This document shows positions 14,456 through 27,310 of a stretch of 64,000 nt of DNA, one piece after another. Below the pieces are notes generated by a model, which searched no databases, was not told the origin of the DNA, and worked only from the letters and a program-made list of their open reading frames with translations. Made by a program: the position numbers and the translations under genes. How positions within the stretch are numbered: the first letter of the stretch is position 1; each line of letters starts with the position of its first letter. Origin of the DNA: Drosophila pseudoobscura (lineage: Eukaryota; Arthropoda; Insecta; Diptera; Drosophilidae); the NCBI RefSeq assembly GCF_009870125.1, contig NC_046681.1, positions 27,922,001 to 27,986,000 on the forward strand, written 5' to 3'.

Positions 14456-16719
14456 ATGACAATATAATTTGGGGATTTTCTAACTCTATTTTCCAAAATT
14501 TCTGCAAAACCACTCAAAAAACATTACTTTTTCCGCTTATTCCATTACCCTAGAAACATTTGTTTGCTCTTTCCAGGGCACTCCCCCAGGCGACTCCTAT
14601 TTGCACACCTTTACCTTTTTTTTTCTAGAAATGATTTTTGCATAAAATCCGACAGCGTCAGAGGGCTCTGGGCCTGGGTTAAAGCCGAGGCAATTTATCA
14701 ACATGCTGCCTACTACTTGTCTCTGAAACTTTTTGGTTCCTCGGCTTGCACCTTCGTCGCGCCCTCAGCCGCCCTGGAGCTGCCTCCCGAGTTGTAAAAC
14801 TTTTAGAATGGCACCGCAGGCGGACAGGGGACCCCGGGAAGAGATCTCTCTGGGCGGTGGTGGGATGGCGGGCTGGCGGAGGTGCCGCAGGAACACGATG
14901 CGGCGCTAACGAGGACAAGCGTTTATGTCAAAATCCAATACGTGATGCATTTAGCGCAGTCGAGTCGCCTCGAGTCGAGAGTTGACTCTCTGTCTCTCCA
15001 TCCGTTTGGATTTTATTGCACTCGAAGGGCGCAGGGCGCTGGGCGCTGTTTGAAATGCATTTCGTTGGCCCGATACGCCATTCTTGGCCTAATTGGATGG
15101 GCAAATGTTAGGCGCATTCCTTCTGTTTGAATAGCCCTCTTAAGTGCTTAAAGATTGCACTCCCATCGAGGCCCAAGCGGGAGATTGATGATGAAGTGGT
15201 TGGTCTGGGATAAATTGCAATATAAATTGGTGGGGCATAGAAATCATTATTTTAATGTGAAATATAAGGCAAGTCTGGAGGGAAGTGATTGATTTTTCTT
15301 TAAAGTGATTCCATGGCGGGAAAATCTGGCCTTAAGAAGAGGAGGAGTGGATCCAGCAGGAGTTGTAGGGCTAGAGGATAGATTTATCTGTGATATCTAT
15401 CAAAGATAGTTACCATTATGTGTCTTTAACTACCAATATGTTCCCTTTTTGGGCCCTAAAACTGGTGTATTTATCGGAAATTATGCTATTGTTCATTCTT
15501 CAAATGAACTTTTCAATTTTGAATTGATTTTGTTATAAATTGAAGGCCTCTCTTGTCTTTAAACTAGTTCTTCGAGAACTTCTATCCACTTGCAACATTC
15601 CACATCCTTAGCAGCAGGACACTGATTGTGCCTTTTCGGAACAAAACAAACAAACAAATTAAAAGCCAAAACAACAACGAAACTTCACCTGAACCTCACA
15701 CAAACCTGAGCCGAAGAACAACCCTCTCCCTGTCCCACCCTTGTCCCTGTTCCTGTTCCTGTTGCTGTTCCTGTCCCCGTCCTTGTCATGGTCACATGTC
15801 CTATCGCCATTTATCTTGATTTGTAGGAAAACCTAACGACGTTTAAATGCTTGTTTCAAGCATTTTCCACTGGCATCACGTTTTCCCAGCCGCTCGGAGT
15901 CGTCGTCGTCGGAGTGGAGTGCTTTTCCTGTTTGGGTTCGTCATCGCAATGGTTGGGTCATGTTTATGCTTGAATAATGTTGACAAAATCGGACAGCGGA
16001 AGAGCAGAATGGAGGGGGGAGATGGGGAATGGCAAGGAGAAAGGCAGCCAGAAACGAAGAGAAATAACTGCAAAAAGATACAAACCAGTTACACGCCATC
16101 ATGGACATGGACAGGGACATGGACATGCCCCAGCTCCAGCTCCAGCCCCAGCCCCAGTCGGAGAGGCTAAAACACTTTCGGGGCACAGACAGGTCTCCCA
16201 GTGCCCCCTCCAGTGGCAGCACCTCGCGAATTTGCAGACAAATTGTCGCTGCCTTCGTCCAGGCCAAACGCCTGCTCCGTGCTGACGTGTCTCGCTCTCT
16301 CCCTCTCTCTCTCTGTCTCTCTGTGTCTTGGGTGTGAAAATGTTAGCAAAGTGGCAACAACAATGCCACTGAGCCTCAGATGGAGGCAGGAGGGTGCAGA
16401 TGCAGCGAAAACGAGCTAGAGATGATAGTCAAAGGTGAGAATCATCGAAGGGAAGCTAGGAGTTCCTTCTGGCACGATATCCATGGCAACGAATCCCATC
16501 TTTTCCTGCCACCAAATCCCATCTATAGCCTCAGTTTATAGCTTTCTTCCTGGCTGCAAATCCTCTCCCTTTTTGACCATCTCTAGCCCCACGGCTGCAG
16601 TTTAGTTTTCCTTAGTTTTCGTTGTCATTTTCCTCGCTTTTCCTTTGGCCTGGGTAAATGTTTTAGCCAAACGGCAATGGCAACGGTTACTCACGGGCGG
16701 CCGTGTGTTATGACAAGTG

Positions 16720-16743
16720 GCTGCTGCTGCTGCTGCTGCTGCG
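16720..16743. repeat. (CTG)8 trinucleotide repeat
   Basis: Eight uninterrupted CTG triplets, read directly, not inside a supported exon. Confidence 0.9.
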
Positions 16744-19700
16744 GCAGCCATTCCAGGCCATAAAGCAAATTGATGATGAAAAAAACTTGCCGCCGTGTCA
16801 TGGCCTGTTAAATGCTGGCAATAAAAGTGAAAACTCGTGTCATTTTGCGGTTACAGAATCACAGAACCACAGCCACAGAACCGTAAGCCTTAAAGGTGTT
16901 TTGTTTTTCCTTTAGTTGTGTTTCACATTTGCTTATATTTATGTTTATTCATTTACGTTTCTTGTATTGTATTGTACTGTATTATTGCTTTGTATTAAGG
17001 CACACACCTGCGACACAGTCATAACCATAAAAGGAGGCGCTTCGATTTATTGAGGCGGAACGTGCCACAGCCACAGGAAAAGCCATAAAATTAAAATAAA
17101 CAAAATCGTAAAAATACTTGATTAATAAATTGCGGGTTTACCATGGATTGGCAGCTGTCTTCGCCTTGGAATCGGAAGGAATGATTACCGGATAAAAGAT
17201 AAGGATAAGGATAAGATATCCGAGTGAAATTACATCATAGCCCTTTCTGATGGGAGAATTTCTGTAGCTAATTCTCAAAGACTTTGGTTCGAAAAACATG
17301 GTTGTGAGGAAATCTACCCAACGTTTGAAATATTGCTTCTCTTTAAAAGGTAATGCCTCGCCTAGGAATGTCAAACCAAAGACAACCGAAATATTAAGAT
17401 GAGTAACGGCCGTACATTTTTTGGGCACAACACTTTTCAGGGTGGCTTTTGAAAGTGGCTCTAGGCTCTCTCCTAAAGTCATCGCTCTCTCGTATTCGTC
17501 ATGAGGCAGCCGAAGACTGAGAGTTGACTGGATGTGCACACGTATGCTCATGCATTTGAGGTCTGCCTCCTTGTATGGGTTACAGCCCTATGGAAATATA
17601 GCCTTAACTTTAGAATTTTTTATTGAATACTGAAGGGCCAGAGTCATAGCACTACAAGTACTACTACCATCCCCTCCTTTTTGAAGACTCTTACCCTCTG
17701 ATAAAAAAACTCTTATTTTGTATATTCTTTATAAAGTCTTTGGTATTTTACATGGGAAAAAGTATGGTTATTCGGCAATTTCCGCTTGAACAATCTTGAA
17801 AAATCGGTATAGATCGTAATAAAGGAAAGAAATACCTATATATCTACAATCCTTGTGAGGTTTCCGACGCCTAGTTTTATAAATTCAGCTCCTAAGTGTC
17901 TGGCTATGAATCATATTCTCCAAATATAGGGTATCCCTTAGCCTCAAGATCGTCCACGGATTTCCTTCTAGCTGCAGCTGTAAATTACCATTAACTACAA
18001 GTCTCTCCCCCCCATGCATTTCCTGCACAAAACTCCCCCCGCCCCATCGACTCTTTCCCATTTACTTGCCATTGAGCAAGTTTCCGTTTGGCAAAAGACT
18101 CATCCCCTTCTCCATCTCCAGCCAAAGCCAAGTTCCACTTCAACCACCTAATGAATGATAAATTGCCACTATATTGCCAACAAGAAAATAAAATCCTCAA
18201 GTTGTTTTTGCCCTTAAATAATCAAAATCGAGTGGCACGCGTCGCTCTTCGTCTCGTCGCGAATGGGCGAAGGTTTCTTCGCGAGCGCTGATTGAAAAAA
18301 GTTGTAAATTCTGTAATGGCAAATAAAAAATAATAAGAGCAGTGGCAGCCACAAAAGGTGACAGCGTGCCGCAGGGAGAAGGAGTGGGAGAGGGAGGGAG
18401 AGAGAGAGAGTTGAGCAATTGATAAATTTAATGGCGTTACGCATGTCAAACTCGCCAAATCCTTAAAAGTATCAAATTTCCGTCGCCTAAATAAATAGCA
18501 AAACAACAAGAACCCCGAAAGGAAAGGTATTTTGGCACAGCCGAAGCTTAAATACCCTTAGAGAGGGTTTCTTCCTTTGGGAGAAGATGGGTTTGATGGT
18601 TTTCTGGTAGGAAAAGGCCTTAAGGTTCTCAAATCTAAAGAGAATTGTCTTGGTTCCCTTTTCATCAAAAACTTATCTGCAAAACACCAATACCCTCCTC
18701 CTTAGGGATACTCCCACCGAAAAAAAGTCCCAGAAATATGTGAAAAACTTGACTGGCAAAGGAAAATGAATGGCTAATGAAAACAACAAACAAACATCTC
18801 AGTAGAACTAATGGAGTTGTACTCCCACATGGGCCTTGGGATTGGCATAGATGTCGGTATGCAAAGTGCCCGGCGACATGAATAAATTGTGGAAAAAAAG
18901 AACAAAAAAAAAAACCAGAAAAAAACACTTTGATAGATGCGAAAATATAAACAAGAATTTGGCTGGAATTGCACCCAAAAGTTGATCCCCACCTTTGGCC
19001 ATAATCTTGGGCTTTGGTATTTCTTGGCAAAGTTTTTCTTTTCCTGCAGATATCATTAATTTTTGTTGTGGCTGTTGACAAAAAAATAAAATTAATTGAT
19101 TTGAAACTTTTTGCGTTGTGCCAAAAGGGATTAAGGTTTGATGGCAGGTGAAAATGGTTGAAGGGATTTGAGGATCATAAATAATGTTGGAAAAATGTGA
19201 AACAAAAAATATATAAAAGGTTGGAGGAATCAGGGGGGATTTTACTGGGGTTTATCTGGGAATTTACAGGAATTTATTTATTTTTTTTGCTAAAATAGAA
19301 AATAGTTCTGTATTTAATTCGTTTTGGTTGGGTTCCGAAAGAGCTTTCCAAATGGAAGATAAGAGAAAACTAAAAGCGTAGAATCATAGAGAATGACCGT
19401 ATCTATCAGATTGCCCAATCTGGTTCAGATCGGATTAATATTACAGCCGGAATGAACAAGTGGATGTGAAGTTTCAACGCTCTCTCTTCCAAGCGCTTAC
19501 TCTCCCTCTCTCTCCCCTCGCTCTCACACCCACTCTTCCTCGTCCAGTGTGCGCCCCCTGGCGGATGGGAACGATATGTAACGGCTGGTGTTGGCGTGAG
19601 AAGTGCGAGAGAGACAGAGGAACAGATGTAGCAAAAAAATATTTAAAAATTCGAATAAAATAGAGTATTTGGTGAAAAGGGAAAAAAAAGAAAGCAGTAG

Positions 19701-20242
19701 TCGTCGTGGTTCCACTCTTTCTGTCTATGTCGTTCCCAACTCTCAAGACAAGTGGCTGCAAAATTCAAGGAGATTGCGGATTAATATATGCACAAAACGC
19801 ATGCATTTTGCTGTAACTCTATGGAGCAGCTTTTGGATACTGCAACCAACAAGCATCCCCATTAATGCCTAGCAATCGACTTAGGCAGACAACTTTTGCG
19901 GCACAGTTGATAAGACGCCTTGGCAAACAAACTCCTAAGTGATAAGCACTCGCCTGATGCCTGACGACCGACACTCACTTTCCCCGAGACAAGCACCCAA
20001 ATGGTGTGTTCCCGTCTCGACGTCACTCACTTAACAAACAAATGCCGCACATATGCTTCTAGTTAAATATTAAGGACATTTAGGAGTAGATGCTGGGGGA
20101 TCTGTCATCCCAATTTGAAGTTCGGCAAGCCATAAACAAAGTTTATAGCTAAACAATTTCCGGCCACATGAGTTTACATTATTAGCATATTGACGAGCCC
20201 CCCTACACCCCCCCCTAACAAAAAGGAGAGTATATCAGGAGG

Positions 20243-20274
20243 GAGGATGGATGGATGGATGGATGGTTGGATGG
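20243..20274. repeat. (GGAT)n tetranucleotide repeat
   Basis: Seven GGAT-type units with one GGTT variant, read directly. Confidence 0.9.
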
Positions 20275-21543
20275 AGACTCCCCAAAAAACTGTCTAGTCA
20301 TAAAAGTTTTGGGGGCAAAGCTTATGCTGGTGGCTGGGGAGGCTGGGGAGTTAAAAGTTTGTGCCAAAGCACATTATCATCGCCCGAGAGTCCTTGACAG
20401 ACATCATTTGAGATTGCCAGACGTCAGCGGCATTAATCCCCAATGGCTGGCTCTGGTGCCCTGCACTCGGAGGAGGAAATGCAAAATGAAATTAAGTCAC
20501 AGCTGAGTAAACACACGTTCCACAGGGGAGCAGTGGGGGTTTTTGACTTTAAAAGCGGGCCACATGCCCACCCCCAGCCATTCCCGAATGATAAGCTCCA
20601 AAAAAAAAAAAAGTAAAATTCTCATTAAAGTTCGAACAGCGCAAACATCAAACGACGGTCTAGTCGCAGGCCTCATTTGCAGCATAAAATGCACAATTTA
20701 CTTGGGCATTTATTAAAACAAACATTTCAAGAAGTCATCATCTGCATCAGCCGCATCATCGTCGGTCCACTTGAGGCCACAGAAACCGACAACCGAGAAC
20801 CGGGAACTGGGAGGCGAGAGTGCAGTGAATCAATCTGTAGCGGAAGAACAGCGAATGCACAAATGCAAATGCAAACATAATCAGATTCCGCATCAGAATT
20901 AGAAGATGCCACATCCACCGCCAGAGTCAGAGGCAGAGCCAGAGACAGCGACAGAGGCACTCGAAAAGTTCAAATGCATTCGGAATGCAAATATTTGGAT
21001 ATCAACGCAATTAAGGCAATTATTAGCATTTTACAGAACATCTGCCGCAACTCAACTCCAAGTCCAAATCTGAAGAATAATCCAAAAACGAAAGTCGTAG
21101 CGAATAAGGGAATACCTCAGGGCAATCGAGAGATTATGCAGGAGTTTTTAAAAGAATATTTCTTACAGAAAATGTGTCTGGAAAGGCGCTTGTAGTTTTC
21201 CTATTTTTATCGGAGGAAATTTTTGATTAATTTGTGCTGTTTTCAAAGAAAATTCAGTGCTAAAAAGAAGAGGTTTCTATAGTCGAAATGTTTGCAGAAA
21301 TCTCTCTTTCGGAACTGTCGTCTTTTAGCTTCTTCTAATATGTTTTCCAATGATTTAATGCCTCATAAAACTAAGCTAATAAACCTATAAAATTCTCTGA
21401 ATCTCTCTCATGGCATAAGTCCATATTTAACCGCTCAAAACAGACTCCTTACTGCCACTCCCCAAGGATCACAAATCATTGAAAAGTAAATACAACTCCT
21501 GGATGAACTTGAACTGATTTAATATTTTGATAAACCCTTGCAG

Positions 21544-21640
21544 ATCCAGAGAGCAAGCCCCTTCGAACAATGAGGACCTCTTCCCCTTAGTGGAGGCCAA
21601 GACAGTGGAGACGCTAATACTGCAATCGATAGCAAATTAA
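21544..21640 (+). CDS. Possible terminal exon fragment
   Basis: A pyrimidine-poor but acceptable acceptor (CCCTTGCAG, ending at 21543) is followed by 31 codons reading SREQAPSNNEDLFPLVEAKT, then VETLILQSIAN and a stop. The residue mix is protein-like and unlike nearby random translations. No partner exon, donor or family is recognisable, so this is a weak candidate. Confidence 0.22.
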
Positions 21641-21659
21641 TTAATATAATCGCATTGGT

Positions 21660-24600
21660 CGAGCGAGGGTCCATTATAATGCCAGGAGGAGAGCCGTGCC
21701 AGTGCCACAGCGAATGGGGGGCCACTGCACACAATTTCATGCTCGCTGGACCAGAATGGCCAGAACCGCTAATATTTTGCTTCAAATCCTTTGGCAATTA
21801 AATGCCAATAAATTAGAAATGCTCCAGACCAGGCCCGTGGACTCGTAGACGTTGGGGATTATCAAGCTTAATTTGCATTTCGAATTTCGTATTTATTTAT
21901 GGGGGTTTCAAGAAGGAAATGAGGAGAGAAATGGATGCGAAGTTATCATTAAAATACATTTAAAATGCATATAAAATTTCCGCCTTAAACCGTTTAAACA
22001 AACACGTTTAAAATTAAATGTAATCTGTGTAAATAGTCGTATTTATCAGCAGCAAAGCAGAAGCAAAAGCATTCAAGCCAGAGTCCGAATGCCATTGCGT
22101 GGGCCATGTAATATTTTGTGAATAAATCCATTTTCGGCAAATACTCGTAGAAAATCCGCACAAACGAAATGCATTTGATGGAAAATTCCAACGCTCAAAT
22201 CCAAATCAAAATCAAAAGCCAATGGGGCTGCCCTGCCGCCCCCCCTCCCGGCCCGTTCGGTGTGTATTAATTGGGGAAAAACTCTTGTGCCAATGGATGG
22301 ATGATTTACCTGCCATGCCGAATATTTTTCAATGGTTTCTAGGATTCGGGTAGCACTCTCATGTGTGTGTGTGTGTCCTGGCCTGGCCGTGTGTCAGAAA
22401 CACAAATCCCCAGGACACTCATTCGGGCACACACACTGGGATTTGGGATTTGGGATTGTGGATTGCGGGCACTCGATTGACGGCTGGCTAAAGGTAAATG
22501 GCTCAAATTGATTGAATTTTGCACTTTGGCATTCATGATGGTCAAAATGAAATTTGCATTTTGGGGCCAACGATTGTATAAATGTCAAAATGGGAAATTA
22601 ATGGTCCAAGGAAATAGTGTTGGAGGAGCGCCGGAAACTTTTTTCATTTTGATTCATTAATGAAAAGTTCCGCCACAGAAAAAAAGCTAGAAGAGAGAGA
22701 CTGGAAATTCATTTAATGGATTTTAATTATGCATTTTGTGGCGTGGCACAGAAGTCGAGAAGTCGGGAAGTCGGGAAGTTCTTGAACGAACGTCTTGAAT
22801 ATTTGATTGCACTCTCATTGAGTGCCGCGTCGATGGCGAAAGTTGTTGCATATTTTGGGGGCAAGTTAAACGAAGCAGAAGACAGACAGACCTCCTTTTT
22901 TGGCCCTCGGGCGGCCAGTCAGTCCTCAATTCAATTTGTTCGCATTTCAATTTCCTTTCATTTTACGCTTGAATCTGTCCAGCATTTGGTTCATCAAAGC
23001 TCAACCGCAAATAGCTTCACATATGCCGTGGCCCGGCCATTCCGGGATTTGCCTAGAAGTACGAGAATATTCTTTTGGCTTTTGTCTGCAATTTGGAGTT
23101 CATTGTACTTGGGGGCTTGCTTCGGTTGACAAATGAGCATCGCCTCCGGAGTTAGTTATGATAAATTATGGCCAGGCTATTTGAGCGCCAGCCAAGAGCC
23201 AGTCCTTGGCCAAGACAAATATCCCAGCTTATCGCCCATGTAGACTCGACCATTTTTTCCAGATTTATGCCATGACAAACAGAACAATCAGAAATTGCCA
23301 AGATTTCTTAATCTCCGAATAGTTGGAGCCGCCAGAAGTTGGAGGATTATTGATTAGAAAATTATTTCGAGTGGGCAAAATGAGATATGATAAAAAGGCA
23401 ACAAAGAGAGAGGATTTGGGTAGCTTTTTGGAGTAAAAGATTCGATTGAAAGGAACGAAGAGAGAAGGGATTGTTGTGATCTGTGATCTGTATAACCCAA
23501 TAGATGTATTCACAAATTATGATTATGGTGTTTAAAGTTAAGGAATATTTTACCTTTTTGGGTATTGCGCGTCATGCGTGAGAGCCTCTCGGTTGGTTGT
23601 GTCGGAAGGCGTGTCTCGCTTCTCCTGAGGTTCCGGCCTTAACAAGCTTTACCCTGGTCGCGCTTGGGCTCTTTATAGTGCAGACACTCTTGGATCTGCT
23701 TTTCAAAGTCCTGAATGGTAGCCTTCTTTGTATTCTTAGATGGTGATGAGATGTTCTTCTTCTGCTGCTTACAATATCTACAAAAATATTTACATACTGG
23801 TAGATTATTCCTCCAAAAGGTACTCAAATCTTAAGACAAAATTTTTCGGTAGTTAGATCCAAATATCGCCCTATTGCTCATCTTGTGTTCTGTGTTTTTT
23901 CTAAGAGAAACTCGACGATGAGTATTCGCTTTTAAGTCTCAGCTTTTTGGTTGAAAATTGTTAACATTAGAAGGTAAGAAATGTTACCAACAAAAATATA
24001 CATCTAAGGCAAAAAAAAAATCACAAAAAAAAAAGAAACGCAATTCTTGCCAGTTCATTCTTCGGCCATTAATCTATTTCAACTTTTCGCCCAGTTTTTT
24101 TTTCCGCCCGGAATGTATTTATCTACATTAACATTTCAGCTGCTTGGCATTTTAGCATTTCGCTATTTTTTGTCTTTTTTTTTGGCTTTGGCTATTTTTA
24201 AAATGAGATTTCGGCGAAACAAATTGCAGCTACTTTGCCAGTCGGGAAAAATCCCAGTAATTAGACAAGTAATTAGAGGGGATTTTTCAAAAGAAAACCG
24301 AGGAAAAGTCGGAGCGAAAACGAAATGTCCTCAGTGCCCAGCCACCAAAAAAAAAACCGAGAACATGTGTTACCCCCTCCTCAGACACGTAATCAAACCA
24401 AAAAAAAAGAAAGGATCCACAAAAAATGTATGAAAGAAATATCTTTTCTGTCCATAATACTCGACACTTCGGCACCTTTGGGGCGTGGGAGGGTGGCTGT
24501 GGGGAGTGCACATATAATGCTAAAATATTATACCGATATTATGCAAATTTTTATTGTTTTCCAGACGAAACCCCGACGCGAAAGAGCGCAAAGGCGCAAA

Positions 24601-25660
24601 GGACGAAGGCTCATGGCTAAAGGGATTTGGTGCGTGATGAAATTAGGATAATTTAATAGATTACGCCCGACGTTGATTTTTCACGGCACTCTCCATAGGA
24701 GCCTGGACCTGGACCGGGACTGACAGGGGGGTGGGGGGCCACATCATGCATTATACATAATACATAATACCTGTTATGTGCCGTCTGCGCGTATTGATTG
24801 CATTTACTACCTTCTGCCTGGGCATTGTGTTTGTCTGGCAGCGGGGTTTTGGCCCAAAATGACAGCCGCTCCATCCACATGGGGATTGCCCGCCCATGGC
24901 GGCGCTACTTTCCCCTTAATGTGCGCCACCCCGCAGCCCCTCTGTGCCTTTTTTGGGATTTGTGGAGCCATCGTTTCTTCCTTTCTCTCCTTTTTTTACA
25001 CTTTATCGTCTCGGAAAGTTTGCGCCCTCATTTCTGGGAGCCTTTTGGCAGGCAGATCACGTAGTTTGAAGTCGCATTTCGTCACCTGAACAAAAGACTC
25101 GAACGGGGGCTGGGACTGCACAGATTTTCCACGGAGATGGGGATGGGTATGGGTATGTCTAGGGGTGTCCTTCAAGTAGCCATTTATGTGCTGGTCCAGT
25201 AATACTTGTTAAATTGTTATTCTATGCTAAGTACATCCAATTGTTCATACTTCGAATCGAGACTTTTTATTGGTTTAGAATAATGCTGATAGATGAGGGG
25301 ATTTCTGTGGGATATATCTTATACGGGGCATAACAAGATTTCTCGATGATTTATCGAAGGATATAGCGAGATTTTTTTCTTACCAAAGTACATACGGGAT
25401 TTTATCCCTAAGACGCCTGAACACTTAACCAATCATCGAATGAGCCTGAATACGTTATCTGAATAAACCTGTAAAAAGAATGGTTTTTTTCGCAAAAGAG
25501 TTCCATCTGTGTGCTACCAGGCCCATACTAAAAATAGAAAACTGCATTTGGAAATGGTTATTTTAGAGTAAAAGTATATTCATGCTGACGTAAATGGTAA
25601 GAAAAAAATTATTCTATTGTCTTTGGTCATTTTTAATACATTCATTTTGCCAACCCCGTC
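21660..25660. other. Non-coding stretch
   Basis: Nothing is supported apart from the small coding-like fragment at 23639-23827 on the minus strand. There are T/A homopolymer runs near 24010-24130. Confidence 0.45.
23639..23827 (-). pseudogene. Coding-like fragment with paired cysteines, possibly broken
   Basis: On the minus strand a frame reads VCKYFCRYCKQQKKN, then a Lys/Glu-rich helix-like segment (ATIQDFEKQIQECLHYKEPK) and a stop. The frame can be followed upstream through one in-frame TAA to an ATG near 23870 (MSNRAIFGSNYRK...). The spaced cysteines suggest a small zinc-binding knuckle, but no family is recognised. The single internal stop and the absence of promoter or polyadenylation context argue for a remnant. 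Confidence 0.25.
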
Positions 25661-25670
25661 TTTATTCTCA

Positions 25671-26480
25671 TTTCCAAACGTTTGGCAACTATGGCAAGGA
25701 AAAGAGAACAACCGCCGCGGCGCTCTCTTAATTTTGTTTCAAGTTTCAGTTTTTTCGCCACATTTATAACCTTTTTCCCCATTTGCCAGCACTGTTTTCC
25801 AATAAGAGCACACGCAACCTAAGAGAGAGAGAGCTTCATACCTAATTGAGAGCGCTCTCTCGTGTTCCTTTTTGATCTGCTTCTTGTCTGCGTCTAGTTC
25901 TCCTCCAGTGCCAGAAAGAGATAGTGATAGCTTTGCTTTGGCGCGTACGCCATTTTGAACGTAAGGCAAGACCGCGTCATCAAATGAAAAATTTTCCTCT
26001 AGTTACATATGTATTTCGCTTCATTCTAGCACATTAAAAAATATATCCACACATGTGTGTATTAAATATACGCATGCACTCACTTCCAAATACTTCTATG
26101 TACATATGTACATACATATGTATGTATGTATTAACCGCACATTTTATTAAATTGAAAAAACAGAAGAGCCAGGATTTTTGATATTTCACACTGCAATACA
26201 CCAACACAATTTGCGCAATTATATTTTCCTAATTTTCCGATTTTTACTACCACTTGTACTGCTTTTTACGGCAAAAGAACGCGGAGCTAAGAATAAACCA
26301 CGCGTTCGAAAACTGACCAAAACTTGAACTGAGAGCGAGTCACGTAGGCGGCTTTTACTCTCTGATTTCATGATCTCCCTTTTGCTGCTCTTTCTTCCGG
26401 CTCGCTCGTTATGACGTAATGCAAGTCGATTCACTCCGTTCTTATTTCGCTCAATAGAACAGCGCTCGCTGAAAACGGTT
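25671..26480 (+). repeat. R1 dispersed repeat, copy 1
   Basis: About 0.8 kb of similarity to 26550-27300 (same orientation) and to 43042-43900 (opposite orientation). Shared blocks include AAAGAACGCGGAGCTAAG, TTCCTTTTTGATCTGCTTCT, TAGTTCTCCTCCAGTG and a GA-rich stretch before GCGTACGCCAT. No protein-coding frame is conserved across the copies. Boundaries are approximate. It is probably a degenerate non-autonomous transposon or LTR, but no target-site duplications were identified. Confidence 0.7.
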
Positions 26481-26549
26481 TTTGACTCCTGTTTGAGTGA
26501 TATGTACATACATACACATGTATGTAAAGCGCTCTTATCTCTGTGTTGA

Positions 26550-27310
26550 GATTTCCTTAGAAATCCCCATTTTTCGCATCATTTGTCACCCCTTTCCCCA
26601 TTTTCAACACGCAGAATACAAGAGAGCGTTACATACATACATACCTTATTCGAATCGCTCTATCTCATTCCTTTTTGATCTTCTTTTCTGCGCTTAGTTC
26701 TCCTCCAGGGTTAGAAAGAGAGAGCGATAGATGCGCATTTGGCACGTACGCCATGGCGAACGAAGGTCAAGTCAAGACCTCGTCATCGAACGAAAATTTT
26801 TCAGGAAAGCGTGCTCTTCTGGCAATTTCGCTTGCTTTTTGGACACTACAAAATAAAAGTATGTTTAATGAATATAGTAAATATACAAATGTATGTGTGT
26901 ATAACACAATTATTTCTACATTTTAACGACACGCAACACTTGAGAGCCAGGATTTTTGATATTTTTCACTGATTAAATTGCGCAACTACATATATTCTCC
27001 GAGTTTTTCTCACCACTTGTACCGCTTTTTTCGGCAAAAGAACGCGGAGCTAAGATAAACCACGCGTTCAAAAACTGACCAAAAATTGAACTGAGAGCGA
27101 GTCACGTAGGCAGCTTTGGACTCTCTCATTCCATGCTCTCCTTTTGCTGCTCTTCCTATTTGCTCGCTCATGACGACACTGTGCAAGGTGGTCCGCTGCC
27201 GCAACGCGCGCTCTCTTTTCGGATCCTATTTTGATCGGTACGACAGCGCTCTCCGTAGACTCGAAAGAGAGCTAGCAGACCACCTTGCAAAATGGCATCT
27301 TGTGATTATT
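26550..27310 (+). repeat. R1 dispersed repeat, copy 2
   Basis: Head-to-tail with copy 1 and carries the same ordered blocks. It ends in a segment bounded by the inverted pair GCAAGGTGGTC (about 27183) and GACCACCTTGC (about 27279). GAGAGAGCG (GAGA-factor-like) and GCCATGGC motifs lie inside. Boundaries are approximate. Confidence 0.7.

Larger units (their letters stand above)
14460..21540. other. Non-coding stretch with simple repeats
   Basis: No gene is supported. It contains a (CTG)8 run at 16720-16743, CT/GA-rich stretches near 16290-16325 and 19485-19520, and a (GGAT)n run at 20243-20274. An open frame of 137 codons on the minus strand (17551-17138) has no recognisable family and no splice or polyadenylation context, so it is not annotated as a gene. 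Confidence 0.45.

Noticed and set aside
15313-15381. 22-codon protamine-like Arg/Ser ORF (MAGKSGLKKRRSGSSRS...)
   Set aside because: Too short and unsupported; probably chance from purine-rich DNA.
17138-17551. 137-codon minus-strand frame beginning with ATG
   Set aside because: It has a hydrophobic end and plausible length, but no family, promoter or polyadenylation evidence. It is the best of the unassigned frames and could be tested by RNA-seq.
25900-26740. GA-rich motifs in R1 resembling dosage-compensation recognition elements
   Set aside because: GAGA runs are common in Drosophila and the inferred autosomal origin argues against it; motif likeness alone is not enough.
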